A stretch of DNA of 64,000 nt from Eleftheria terrae (GTDB lineage Bacteria; Pseudomonadota; Gammaproteobacteria; Burkholderiales; Burkholderiaceae_C), in NCBI RefSeq assembly GCF_030419005.1, contig NZ_CP106953.1, forward strand, positions 124,001-188,000, written 5' to 3'. Under the pieces are notes generated by a model. The model was not told the origin of the DNA. It did not search any database and saw only the letters and a program-made list of their open reading frames with translations. Positions 1 to 8,042 of the stretch are shown here, piece by piece. A program made the translations under genes and the position numbers. The stretch's first letter is position 1. Each line of letters starts with the position of its first letter.

Positions 1-1
1 A

Positions 2-280
2 CAGGCCTTGCGCAACCTGACGCTGGCCCTCGCGGCGGCTGACGCGACCCTGGCCGACGTCGCCAAGCTCACGGTGCTGGTGGTGGACCACAGCGAATCC
101 CGCCTGCGCATCCTCACCGATCGATTGCGGGCGGCCTGGGGCAGCCGGCCGGCACCCGCCTGCACGCTGATTCCGGTACCCCGGCTGGCACTGGACGGCA
201 TGTTGTTCGAGGTCGAAGCGACGGCGGTCCTGCCTGCATCGGGAGTGGCAGGGGACCAGGGCGGCGGCGGGGGCGACTGA
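2..280 (+). CDS. RidA/YjgF-family protein, C-terminal part (cut by window edge)
   Basis: The reading frame is already open at the left edge and ends with TGA at 278-280, so only the last ~92 residues are present. The visible part (LRNLTLALAAADATLADVAK, then LTVLVVDHSE, then TLIPVPRLALDGMLFEVEA) follows the usual C-terminal half of the RidA/YER057c/UK114 family. These are small trimeric enamine/imine deaminases that clear reactive 2-aminoacrylate-type intermediates. A glycine-rich tail (GDQGGGGGD) follows the fold and is not typical. A specific substrate cannot be given because the N-terminal half, with part of the active-site cleft, lies outside the window. Confidence 0.75.
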   Translation, partial: QALRNLTLALAAADATLADVAKLTVLVVDHSESRLRILTDRLRAAWGSRPAPACTLIPVPRLALDGMLFEVEATAVLPASGVAGDQGGGGGD

Positions 281-598
281 GCGACTCGCTCGATACGCGC
301 GGCGCGCCGGGATGACCCGATGCCGTCTGCCTCTGCATTTGCATGTGCGTGTGCATGTGCATGTGCAGCCCCCGGCATGCCGTCGGACCGGCGTCGGCGG
401 CCATGCCGGGCGCTCGGCTGGGCCCGCTTCTTCAGCAACCTATCCACCTTCCTCCAGCCAGGCTAGGCCTGCCCTGCGTTGCATTAGATCCGCCGCCCTG
501 CGAGCCTGCAGGGGCGCCGAGCAGCGCAACCTTCAGCCGCCGCCGCACCAGCCCTCACGGCATCGGCGCTTCCGCCCGGCCGCGCCGTGGGTCGGCCG

Positions 599-604
599 TA
601 TACT
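599..604 (+). promoter_or_regulatory. Putative -10 box of the LacI-type regulator gene
   Basis: TATACT lies 7 bases before the palindromic operator at 612-624. No good -35 is seen 16-18 bases upstream. The same -10/operator geometry occurs at the divergent transporter promoter near 9336. Confidence 0.4.
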
Positions 605-611
605 GCGGCCC

Positions 612-624
612 GGTTTACTAAACC
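612..624. promoter_or_regulatory. LacI-family operator (copy 1), palindrome GGTTTACTAAACC
   Basis: A perfect 13-base palindrome around a central C, placed where transcription of the regulator gene should start. The inner 11 bases (GTTTACTAAAC) recur exactly at 9315-9325, in front of the sugar-transport operon. This points to autoregulation and co-regulation by the adjacent LacI-type protein. The sequence is seen directly; binding is inferred. Confidence 0.75.
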
Positions 625-677
625 TCGCGTTCTGTTTCAGTTCCGGTGCTTCTCCACCGGTGCAGGAGAGGTCCAGG

Positions 678-695
678 ATGCCCCACGCCACATGA
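678..695 (+). CDS. Five-codon upstream mini-ORF, translationally coupled to the regulator
   Basis: ATG CCC CAC GCC ACA TGA encodes MPHAT. A strong ribosome-binding sequence (AGGAGAGG, 663-670) sits 7 bases before its ATG, whereas the regulator's own ATG at 692 lacks a well-spaced one. The TGA (693-695) overlaps that ATG as ATGA. This suggests that ribosomes load on the mini-ORF and re-initiate on the regulator. Chance cannot be excluded for so short a frame. Confidence 0.35.
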   Translation: MPHAT

Positions 696-1681
696 CTACA
701 AGAAGCGTCACACTGCGCGACATCGCGGCCGCGGCGGGGGTGTCTGTCGGCACCGTCTCGCGCGCGCTGAAGAACCAGCCGGGGCTGTCCGAGCAAACCC
801 GTGCCGAGGTGCTCAAGGTGGCAGAACGCGAGGGCTACGATCTGGCCAAGCTGCGCCCGAGCCGGCGCCGGCTGCTGTTTCTCATCAACCGTTCGCATGC
901 CAAGCTGAGCGACAACCCGTTCTATTCCCGCGTGTTGCAGGGCGCGGAAGACGCCTGCCGCGAGGAGGCGGTGTCGCTCAGCCTGTTGTCGCTCGGGCCC
1001 GACGACCCGATCGCCGAGCTGGTTCGGCGCCATGAGCCGGACGCGCTGTTGTCGGCGGGGTTCTTCGAGACGGCAATGCTGGAGCAGATCCGTGCGACCG
1101 ACCTGCCACTGGTGCTGGTGGACCACCATGCCGCCGGCGCCTTCTGCGTCAATGACGACAACCTGCTGGGCGCCTGGCTGGCGGCCCGGCATCTGATCGA
1201 GCAGGGCTGCCAGCGCATTGCGATGATCAGCGGTCCGCTGGCCCACCACTCGATCGCCTTGCGCTACAAGGGCTACCGCAAGGCCCTGTTCGATGCCGGC
1301 CGCCTGGCCGATCCTGAACTGGAGGTGAGCCTCGACCCGTCGCTGCCCTATGAAGACGCTGCGGTCAACGCCATGCAGCAGCTGCTGGCACTCCCGCAGC
1401 GCCCGGACGGTGTGCTGGCCTACAACGACGCCACTGCCCTCACCGCGATGCAGCACTGCCTCGCCGAGGGCGTGCGCATCCCGCAGGACATCGCCTTCGC
1501 CGGCTATGACGACATTGCCGCCGCGGCACGCTTTCGCCCGTCGCTCACCACCGTGCGGGTGGACAAGGAGGAGCTCGGGCGGCTGGCGGCGCTGCACCTG
1601 ATTCGCGGCCACCTGGCCCCCGGGGAAGACCTGCGGCCGGTGGAGCTGCTGGTGCGTGACAGCTCCCGGCGCCGGAGATGA
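692..1681 (+). CDS. LacI-family transcriptional repressor of the mannan locus
   Basis: A 329-residue DNA-binding regulator. Residues ~5-50 are a textbook LacI helix-turn-helix plus hinge region (TLRDIAAAAGVSVGTVSRAL, then a GYD-type boundary). A periplasmic-binding-protein-like effector domain follows, with the usual LADPEL, DGVLAYND and IAFAGYDD stretches. The start at 692 puts the helix-turn-helix at the N-terminus as the family requires; the frame is open further upstream but that stretch is not protein-like. It sits convergent to the epimerase gene at the end of the transport operon. Palindromic operators at its own promoter and at the operon make it the likely local repressor, released by a manno-oligosaccharide or mannose derivative (inferred). 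Confidence 0.9.
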   Translation: MTTRSVTLRDIAAAAGVSVGTVSRALKNQPGLSEQTRAEVLKVAEREGYDLAKLRPSRRRLLFLINRSHAKLSDNPFYSRVLQGAEDACREEAVSLSLLSLGPDDPIAELVRRHEPDALLSAGFFETAMLEQIRATDLPLVLVDHHAAGAFCVNDDNLLGAWLAARHLIEQGCQRIAMISGPLAHHSIALRYKGYRKALFDAGRLADPELEVSLDPSLPYEDAAVNAMQQLLALPQRPDGVLAYNDATALTAMQHCLAEGVRIPQDIAFAGYDDIAAAARFRPSLTTVRVDKEELGRLAALHLIRGHLAPGEDLRPVELLVRDSSRRRR

Positions 1682-1742
1682 CGCGGCCCAGGCCAGGGGC
1701 GGCCTGCCGTGGTCGGTTGGCGCACCGCGCCGCTTCGGGCGC

Positions 1743-2981
1743 TCACTCGGCCGCTGGCGCCAGCCGCTGCATCATCTCCAGACAGGCGCGGGCGTGGTGA
1801 TAGGGGCATTCCCAGGGGCCGGCCTTCAGGTGGCCGGCAACGGGGCGCCCCTGCTCGTCCAGCTGCTTGAACCAGTCGCCGCCGCGGGGGTCGGTGAAGT
1901 GGGCGGTGATGTAGTCCCAGCAGCCGCGTGCGGCCTGTGCGAAACGCAGGTGCCCGCTGAGCGACCAGGCGTCGTGGAAGCCGACCATCGCCTCTGCCTG
2001 GCACCACCACTGCCGCGTGCGGTCGTCGGCTGCCCCGGTCGTGCCCTCGGTCCAGAGTGAGCCGTCCGGCGCCACGCCGCGCTCGAGCACGGCGCTCGCC
2101 ACCTGCGGCACCAGTTCGCGCACCCGGGCCCGCCGTGCCGGGTCGCCCAGCACCTGGGCCGCACGGTGCAGCAGCCAGGCAGCTTCGATGTCATGGCCAT
2201 AGGACACGCGGTCGCCGATCGGTCTCCAGTCGCGCTCGAAGAACATGCCGAAGGCGCGCTGTTCGGGGCGCCAGAGGCGCGCCAGGAACAGATCGACCAG
2301 CTCGCCCAGCCGGTCGGCGACGGCCGGCTCTGCGGCCACCTGCTGCAGCTCGGTGAAGGCTTCGAGCAGGTGCAGCAAGGTGTTGGTCGTCTTGCAGGCG
2401 TCGGGCTCACGCTCGGACAGGCGCAATCCGGGGGCCGGCTGCCAGTCGCGGCGGCAGCCTTCGTAGTAGCCGCCGTACTCGATGTCGCGTGCCGCTTCCA
2501 GCCGCGTGAACAGGCGGCGCGCCAGGGCCAGCGCATCGGGCTGCCCCAGCCGGGCGTAGGCGGCCGAGGCGTAGATGGCGAACGCCTGTGCATAGCTGTG
2601 CTTGTGGTCCTGCAGGGCGCGCCCGTCGGCGTCGACGCTCCAGTACACGCCCTCGTGTCGCTCGTCCCACAACACGGTGCGCAGCCACCGCCAGGCATGG
2701 GCCGCCGTGTCGAGCCAGGCGGCCTGGCCGCCGGCGCGGGCCGCCGTGGCAAAGGTCCACAGCACCCGTGCCCCGAGCACCGCGGTGCGCGGCAGGTCGT
2801 CGCGCAGGCGGCCCTCGGTATCCCGGCCGCCAAAGAAGCCGCCGCGCGGGTCGCGCATCGGCCCTGCCCAGTACGGCAGGATGCAGTCCTGCAGTTCACG
2901 GTGCAGGCGCGCATGCCAGGCGGTGTCGTCCTGGCCGCGCAGCAGGACGCCTGCGGCCTGCGGGTCGGAAATGTCGGTCAT
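1743..2981 (-). CDS. AGE-family epimerase, cellobiose/mannobiose 2-epimerase type
   Basis: A 412-residue (alpha/alpha)6-barrel enzyme of the N-acylglucosamine 2-epimerase superfamily. Signature stretches fit the disaccharide 2-epimerases rather than YihS-type isomerases: KTTNTLLHLLEAFTEL, DRVSYGHDIEAAWLL and, near the C-terminus, ECPYHHARACLEMM, which carry the conserved catalytic-site histidines. The likely reaction in the cytoplasm is epimerising the reducing end of mannobiose to mannosyl-glucose; mannose isomerisation is the alternative. It is the last gene of the minus-strand transport operon, about 100 bases after the second permease. No GH130 mannosylglucose phosphorylase is present in the window, so the product would have to be cut by the GH2 enzyme at 10625. 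Confidence 0.85.
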   Translation of the reverse strand: MTDISDPQAAGVLLRGQDDTAWHARLHRELQDCILPYWAGPMRDPRGGFFGGRDTEGRLRDDLPRTAVLGARVLWTFATAARAGGQAAWLDTAAHAWRWLRTVLWDERHEGVYWSVDADGRALQDHKHSYAQAFAIYASAAYARLGQPDALALARRLFTRLEAARDIEYGGYYEGCRRDWQPAPGLRLSEREPDACKTTNTLLHLLEAFTELQQVAAEPAVADRLGELVDLFLARLWRPEQRAFGMFFERDWRPIGDRVSYGHDIEAAWLLHRAAQVLGDPARRARVRELVPQVASAVLERGVAPDGSLWTEGTTGAADDRTRQWWCQAEAMVGFHDAWSLSGHLRFAQAARGCWDYITAHFTDPRGGDWFKQLDEQGRPVAGHLKAGPWECPYHHARACLEMMQRLAPAAE

Positions 2982-3078
2982 GTCGATCTCGTCGTGAAGA
3001 AGGCGACGCGAAGGCGGGCCGGTCCGCCTCGCTGCAGGCCGGCCAAGCGGGCCGGCGCGAAGGGCTGGGTGAGCGGCC

Positions 3079-3984
3079 TCACCCCTTGGAGGCGCCGGCG
3101 GTGAGTCCGTCGATGAATTGGCGCTGGAAGGCGAGGAACGCCACGATCGCCGGCAGGGAGACGAGCAGCGAACCGGCCATCAGCACGCCGGCCGACTGCG
3201 GGTCGAAGGTGAGGTTGCCGGCCAGCTTGCCCAGCATCAGGGGCAGCGTCATGTGGGAGGATTCGTTGACGACCAGCAAGGGCCACAGGAAGTTGTTCCA
3301 CTCCGCGATCGCCACCGGGATACCGATGGCGGCCAGCGACGGCCGTGTGATGGGCAGCACGATGCTCCACCAGATGCGCAGGGTGCCGGCGCCGTCCATC
3401 GTCGCCGCGTCGATCAGGTCGTTCGAGAGCGACAGCATGATCTGGCGGAAATAGAAGACCACGAAGGCCTTGGCCAGGCCCGGGACCAGCAAGGCCTGGT
3501 AGGTGCTGATCCAGCCCAGGTCGGTGACGGTGATGAAGTTCGGGATGATGGTCACCTCCCACGGCACCATCATGCTGGCCAGTAGCAGGTTGAACAGCAG
3601 GCGGCTGCCGGGGAACGGGCGCTTGACCAGCACGAAGGCCACCAGCGAGGCCGCCAACAGGCTCACCGCGGTGACGAAGAGCGTGACGCCCAGGCTGTTC
3701 AGGTAGAAGCGCAGGAAGCCACTCTGGTCCTCGGTGTGCTGCAGGATGCCGGCCCAGTGGCCGTCCCGCGGCTCGGCCGGCGTGTAGCCCCGGTCGTGGA
3801 AGTTCTGCAAGGTCGGCCGCTCCACGATGAAGGTGGGCGGTTGCTGCACGAGTTCCGGGACCGTCTTGAACGCGCCGATGGCCATCCAGTAGTAGGGCAG
3901 CAGCACGCTGACCACCAGGGCCAGCAGCGGCAGACGCGCCAGCGTCCACCAGCGGGAGGATGTTTCATTGGGCAGGAGGTGCAT
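3079..3984 (-). CDS. ABC sugar transporter permease, MalG type
   Basis: A 301-residue inner-membrane permease with about six hydrophobic segments. The cytoplasmic coupling (EAA) loop is visible as DAATMDGAGTLRIWWSIVLP. The chosen ATG (MHLLPNETSS) is preceded by AAGAGAG at good distance; an upstream in-frame ATG at 4026 would overlap the previous gene. It pairs with the MalF-type permease just upstream, and the two should form the channel for imported manno-oligosaccharides with the ATPase at 9512. The substrate assignment comes from the neighbours, not from the permease itself. Confidence 0.92.
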   Translation of the reverse strand: MHLLPNETSSRWWTLARLPLLALVVSVLLPYYWMAIGAFKTVPELVQQPPTFIVERPTLQNFHDRGYTPAEPRDGHWAGILQHTEDQSGFLRFYLNSLGVTLFVTAVSLLAASLVAFVLVKRPFPGSRLLFNLLLASMMVPWEVTIIPNFITVTDLGWISTYQALLVPGLAKAFVVFYFRQIMLSLSNDLIDAATMDGAGTLRIWWSIVLPITRPSLAAIGIPVAIAEWNNFLWPLLVVNESSHMTLPLMLGKLAGNLTFDPQSAGVLMAGSLLVSLPAIVAFLAFQRQFIDGLTAGASKG

Positions 3985-4022
3985 GCTCGCTCTCTCTTGA
4001 AATGGACGCTCGCGGGCTGGGC

Positions 4023-4985
4023 TCAATGGCTGTCATGGGTGCGGCCGAGCCGCAGGTTCACCAGGGTCAGCAGGAAGAGGATGGTGGTCAGCACCCAGGC
4101 CACCGCGCAGGCGTAGCCCAGGTTGAGCTGGTTGTACCCGTGGTCGAACAGGTAGCTCACCAGCATCAGTGCCGAATCCAGCGGACCGCCGACGGCGCCC
4201 ACCGTGCCGAACAGGATGTAGGGCTCGTAGAACACCTGGAAGGAGGTGATCATCCCGGTGATCAGCGAATAGACCAGGGTGGGTCGCAACAGCGGCAGCG
4301 TGATGTGCAGGAAGCGCTCGGCTGGCGTGGCGCCATCCAGCGCAGCGGCTTCGTGCAAATCGGCCGGAATGCTGCGCATGCCGGCCACGAAGATGACCAT
4401 GTTGTAGCCCATCGCGGACCACACCGCGATCATCGTCAGCAGCGGCAGCGACCACGCCGGGTCGCCGAGGAAGCGCACCGGCTCCAAGCCGAGCACGGCG
4501 CGCACGGTGTTGAAGAGCCCGTAGGGCTCGGAGTTGGCCAGGTACTTCCAGACCGAGATCACACCCACCCCGCCGGCCACCGACGGCAGGAAGAACGCCA
4601 CCCGCAGCCAGCGGTGCGAGCGCCGTTGCGAGCCCCAGGCCACCGCCAGCGCCAGGCCCAGCAGCACCGAGATGATGGACACCATCACCATGTACAGCGT
4701 CGTGTTGGCCAGCGCGCGGTAGAAGCGATCGTCCTGGAACAGCTCGATGTAGTTGCCGAGCCCGATCCAGCGTCCCGCGTCGGTGGCGTGGTAGTCGGTG
4801 AAGCTGAGGTAGGCGCTGCGCAGCACCGGCCAGATGCCGAACAGGCCGAACAGGGCGAGGAAAGGCGTGATGAGGAGGACGTTGCCGCCGTGCCGGCGCA
4901 GCGCGCGCCGCAGGCGGTGCGCCGGCACCGGCCGCAAGGGGCTGGCAGGCAACGGCAGGGGATGGTCTGGGTGGACGGTGTTCAT
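4023..4985 (-). CDS. ABC sugar transporter permease, MalF type
   Basis: A 320-residue permease with an N-terminal membrane segment (NVLLITPFLALFGLFGIWPV) followed by the usual five further segments. The EAA coupling loop reads EAAALDGATPAERFLHITLP. Two starts nine bases apart (4985 and 4994) are about equally possible; the frame is open further, but upstream residues are not membrane-protein-like. It lies in the operon between the mannanase and the MalG-type permease and forms a heterodimer with the latter. This is family CUT1, which usually handles oligosaccharides. Confidence 0.9.
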   Translation of the reverse strand: MNTVHPDHPLPLPASPLRPVPAHRLRRALRRHGGNVLLITPFLALFGLFGIWPVLRSAYLSFTDYHATDAGRWIGLGNYIELFQDDRFYRALANTTLYMVMVSIISVLLGLALAVAWGSQRRSHRWLRVAFFLPSVAGGVGVISVWKYLANSEPYGLFNTVRAVLGLEPVRFLGDPAWSLPLLTMIAVWSAMGYNMVIFVAGMRSIPADLHEAAALDGATPAERFLHITLPLLRPTLVYSLITGMITSFQVFYEPYILFGTVGAVGGPLDSALMLVSYLFDHGYNQLNLGYACAVAWVLTTILFLLTLVNLRLGRTHDSH

Positions 4986-5109
4986 GCAAGACATTCCGGT
5001 TCGGCCGCTGTCGGGCTGGGGGTGGACCCTGCGCGACAGCGGCCTGGCACCTGTCGGTACTGTGGGGGGGAACCGCGCGTCGTGTGCCACCCCCACCCTG
5101 TGCAGCCGG

Positions 5110-6432
5110 TCAGGGCTGCAGAGCGGGCCCTGCGCCGGCCATGGCGGTCATCGCCCCCGCGGCCGGTGCGGCGTCGGCCAGGGCCGGCGCCAGTGAGGAT
5201 GCTGCATGGCTGGCCCGGCCGCCGGGTACGACGCAGGAGCGGTTGTTCTCCCAGCCCCAGCCGTCGCCGTCAGGGTCGGTGCTTGACCCGTTGCAGCAGT
5301 AGGGATGGCCGTTCGGCGCACTGGCGCCGCAGCCCACGACGCAGGAGCGGTTGTTCTCCCAGCCCCAGCCGTCACCGTCGGGGTCGGTGCTGCTGCCGTC
5401 GCAGCAATAGGGGTAGCCGTTCGGCGCCTGTCCGCCGCAGCTGCCGCCGAAGACCGACGCCGTGCGCGCGGTGGCCCGCAGTCCATTGGCGTCGTGCACC
5501 ACGTCATGGCCCCAGCCGGTGAGCGAGGTGCCGGCCCAGTCGCGGCTCATGTCGAGCTGGTCGAGCTGGCCCGGGGTATTGCCTTTCCAGGACCAGGCCA
5601 GGTAGCCGAGGCCGTGTTGCTGCGAGATGCGCATCACGTCCCGGTAGGGCAGGGCACCGCAGGGCGGATGGTCGTTGCCGAACTCGCCGACCAGGATCGG
5701 CAGCCCGGCCTCCTTGACCGACCGCAGCCCCTGCTCGATGGCCGCTGCGTTGGTCCATTCGCAGTAGAGGTGCACGCTGAACAACAGGTTGTGCTGCGGG
5801 TCGTGCTGCATCAGGGCGCGTCCGTAGGCCTTCAGGCTGTGCTGGATGTCTTGGCCGTAGCCGGCGCCGTCGATCACCAGGGTCGAGCGGATCCCGGCAT
5901 TGCGGATGGTGGTGATGGCGTTCTTGTACGCCTCGAACCACACGGCAACGTCCGGCGCATGGTCGGGGCTGGCCATGTACCAGTCGCTCCATTCGTTGGC
6001 GATGTTGATGAGCACATGGCGCGCGACCTCGGGCCGCTTCAGGTGGTCGGCCTTTGAGGCCCACCAGTTGGCGGCTTGCTGGAGCCGGGCGGGGTCGTTG
6101 CTGCCGGTGGCGTCATGCAGTTCCAGCATGGGGATCATCTTGTGCTCCACCGTGCGGCGCAGCGCCGCCTGCCATGCCTCGTCCGAGCCGGCGCCGGCGG
6201 TCCAGACCAGCCGCAGCGTGTTGGCCCCGGTGTTGGCGCGAATCGCGCCGATGTTGTTGTAGACGTCCTGGTAGTACCAGGCCAGCGGCACGTTGATGCC
6301 GCGGATCACGAATGACTGGCCATTGGCATCGCGCAGGTCGGAGCCCGCCACGGTGAAGGTCTGTGCCTGGCTGCTCATGCCGGGCGCGGCGAGTGCCAGG
6401 GCCAGGCCGCAAGCGGTCAACAGCTTTCTCAT
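5110..6432 (-). CDS. Secreted GH5 beta-mannanase with two C-terminal CBM10 modules
   Basis: A 440-residue secreted enzyme. A Sec signal peptide (MRKLLTACGLALALAAPGMS, cleavage after SQA) is preceded by AGGAGA. The catalytic barrel, residues ~25-320, shows the GH5 acid/base in NIANEWSDWY and the nucleophile in ILVGEFGNDH. GVNVPLAWYYQDVYNN-type N-terminal sequence resembles subfamily 8 mannanases. Two tandem 36-residue modules follow (NGYPYCC or NGHPYCC, then GDGWGWENNRSC), which are CBM10-like cellulose-binding domains held by disulfides. A low-complexity Ala/Gly tail ends the protein. It should cut mannan or glucomannan chains outside the cell, held on plant cell-wall cellulose. Confidence 0.9.
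   Translation of the reverse strand: MRKLLTACGLALALAAPGMSSQAQTFTVAGSDLRDANGQSFVIRGINVPLAWYYQDVYNNIGAIRANTGANTLRLVWTAGAGSDEAWQAALRRTVEHKMIPMLELHDATGSNDPARLQQAANWWASKADHLKRPEVARHVLINIANEWSDWYMASPDHAPDVAVWFEAYKNAITTIRNAGIRSTLVIDGAGYGQDIQHSLKAYGRALMQHDPQHNLLFSVHLYCEWTNAAAIEQGLRSVKEAGLPILVGEFGNDHPPCGALPYRDVMRISQQHGLGYLAWSWKGNTPGQLDQLDMSRDWAGTSLTGWGHDVVHDANGLRATARTASVFGGSCGGQAPNGYPYCCDGSSTDPDGDGWGWENNRSCVVGCGASAPNGHPYCCNGSSTDPDGDGWGWENNRSCVVPGGRASHAASSLAPALADAAPAAGAMTAMAGAGPALQP
5228..5427 (-). repeat. 108-bp direct repeat encoding the two CBM10 modules
   Basis: Two copies offset by 108 bases (from 5228 and from 5336) share a 38-base fully identical core and differ at only scattered positions afterwards. 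Such high DNA identity implies a recent in-frame duplication or ongoing gene conversion of the binding module. Confidence 0.75.
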
Positions 6433-6481
6433 CGAATCTCTCCTCGAACCGTGGCGTTGCACGGGGGGCGGCATGGTGTGT

Positions 6482-6501
6482 CCGGCCGCCACGTCGGCCG
6501 G
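6482..6501. terminator. Intra-operon hairpin between porin and mannanase genes
   Basis: CCGGCCG and CGGCCGG (7-bp perfect stem, 6-base loop) lie in the 140-base gap between the two genes. There is no U-run. It more likely protects an upstream mRNA end or attenuates than fully terminates. Confidence 0.35.
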
Positions 6502-6572
6502 CATGCGGTGCCCCCGGTGATGAACCGCCCGACGGTGCATGTGCCCCGCCGGCGGTGGCGCCGGGCCGCGGC

Positions 6573-7886
6573 CTAGAACCACACCTCGGCCTGCACCCCG
6601 CAGTTGACGGTGTGCCGGTTGCCTCGGCGGGTGTAGGCATCGTGCAGGCGGGCCGACACGCCGCGGTCCCATTTCGCATAGGTGGCGAAGGCGCGCAGCT
6701 GCGGTCGCGCCCAGAAGCCCTCGCCGAAGGTCAGCGTGGGAGCGATGGTGGCCTTGTACAGGTCGCCCTTCATGTCGTTGCGGCCGGCTGTTGCCCCGTC
6801 GCTCTCGTCGTAGTGCTCCCAGCCCAGCTCGTATTGCATCGTCAGGTACTTCATCAGGCGGTGTTGCGGACGCACGCCGAGCGCATGCATCGAGCGGCCC
6901 CAGCCGGTGTCGGCGCTGCTCCAGTCACGGAACTGACGGTCCTTCTGATAGAAGGCAAAGGTGGCAATGTCGAGCGGGCCGGCCGTGTACAGCGCGTCGA
7001 ACACCAGCCGCCATGACTGCGTCCGGTCCAGGTTGGCCCAGCCCCAGCCATTCTTGCCCAGGCTGTTGCCGGCCGCGAGGCCCTTGCCGTATTGCAGGGC
7101 GATGCGTGAATAGCCGCCCGGGCTGATGCCGTAGAAGCCCGGCAGACGGTACAGCGCCGTCACGCCATGGCCGCTGTCCGCCGCGCCCGGACGCGACTCG
7201 CTGCGCTTCATGTGGTGGGCCACCAGCTCCAGGTCGAGTCCGGAGCCGCCGATCGATTTCAGCCACAGGTTGAGGGAATAGTTGTCGGGGTGCCCCTTGG
7301 CGTCCGGATCGGCCGGCTTCAACGAGCTTTCGCTGCTGGGCGTGAAGGCATAGAGGCCGAGGTCCATCTTGGCCAGGCCCAGGTCCAGGCGGTCGAAGCC
7401 GCCTCCGGTGCCGTTGTACTGGATGTACTCCCAGTCATACTGGTGGCTGGAGGTGTTGGAGCTGCTGTAGCGCTTGCCCGCCCAGAAGACGACGCCCGGC
7501 GCGAACGGCAGGTTCTCGATCTCGGCATAGCCCTCGCGCACCTGCAGGTCGTGGCCGTCGGCGTCGCTGCAGTTCCAGTCGGCGGTGCATTGGGTCTCAT
7601 GGGTCAGGTTGGCGCGGAAGCGGGCAATGACGCCGTCGGGGGTGCTGCCGCTCAGCTTGGGCAGCAACTCGATCTTGGTGTTCTGCTCGTTGCCGAGGCG
7701 GAACTTGCCGAGTTGCGTCATCAGGCCAACGTCCTTGCCACGGGTGCCATCGTCGGTGATCAGCACGCCGCTGCGGATGTAGCCGTTCAGGGCCAGGCCG
7801 AAGGCTGCAGCCTCGGCGGCCCATCCGCCACAGGCCATTGAGACCAGGGCCAGGGCAAGGGTGCCCGGGGGGGCATGGCATCTCAT
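6573..7886 (-). CDS. LamB-type carbohydrate porin (maltoporin family)
   Basis: A 437-residue outer-membrane protein. It has a signal peptide (cleavage near GGWAAEAAAF), an N-terminal GYIRSGVL strand typical of LamB, alternating amphipathic strands throughout (for example RYSSSNTSSHQYDWEYIQYN, VFDALYTAG, MKYLTMQYELGWEHYD) and a terminal WF aromatic signature for outer-membrane insertion. AAGGAG precedes the ATG. It lies between the binding-protein and mannanase genes, so it is the likely entry pore for manno-oligosaccharides made by the secreted mannanase. The 18-strand trimeric fold is known for the family, not shown here. Confidence 0.85.
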   Translation of the reverse strand: MRCHAPPGTLALALVSMACGGWAAEAAAFGLALNGYIRSGVLITDDGTRGKDVGLMTQLGKFRLGNEQNTKIELLPKLSGSTPDGVIARFRANLTHETQCTADWNCSDADGHDLQVREGYAEIENLPFAPGVVFWAGKRYSSSNTSSHQYDWEYIQYNGTGGGFDRLDLGLAKMDLGLYAFTPSSESSLKPADPDAKGHPDNYSLNLWLKSIGGSGLDLELVAHHMKRSESRPGAADSGHGVTALYRLPGFYGISPGGYSRIALQYGKGLAAGNSLGKNGWGWANLDRTQSWRLVFDALYTAGPLDIATFAFYQKDRQFRDWSSADTGWGRSMHALGVRPQHRLMKYLTMQYELGWEHYDESDGATAGRNDMKGDLYKATIAPTLTFGEGFWARPQLRAFATYAKWDRGVSARLHDAYTRRGNRHTVNCGVQAEVWF

Positions 7887-7924
7887 GCGGTTGTCTCCTT
7901 GTTGGATGCGTTTTGTCGTCGGTT

Positions 7925-7943
7925 GCCCGCAAGCCGCGCGGGC
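7925..7943. terminator. Hairpin between binding-protein and porin genes
   Basis: GCCCGC/GCGGGC stem with a 7-base loop in the 156-base spacer, with no U-run. Similar hairpins after binding-protein genes keep that part of the message stable; whether this one does is inferred. Confidence 0.3.
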
Positions 7944-8042
7944 AGAGCTGCCCCAGCCGCCTCGGGTGAGGCTGCATGCAGGGCGGTCTTGGGTGTCACG
8001 CCGCGGCGCGGGCGGCGGCGGCGCGGGTCCGGATCTGGCGCG

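Larger units (their letters stand above)
281..691. other. Non-coding stretch upstream of the LacI-type regulator
   Basis: About 410 bases with no convincing gene. Positions 341-367 form an alternating purine-pyrimidine tract built from GCATGT/GTGCAT units. The right part carries the promoter and operator of the downstream regulator (599-624) and a five-codon mini-ORF (678-695). Confidence 0.6.

Noticed and set aside
1688..1742. Terminator between the LacI-type gene and the epimerase gene
   Set aside because: Only short 5-6 bp stems (CAGGCC/GGCCTG; GCGCC/GGCGC) without U-runs; common in GC-rich DNA.
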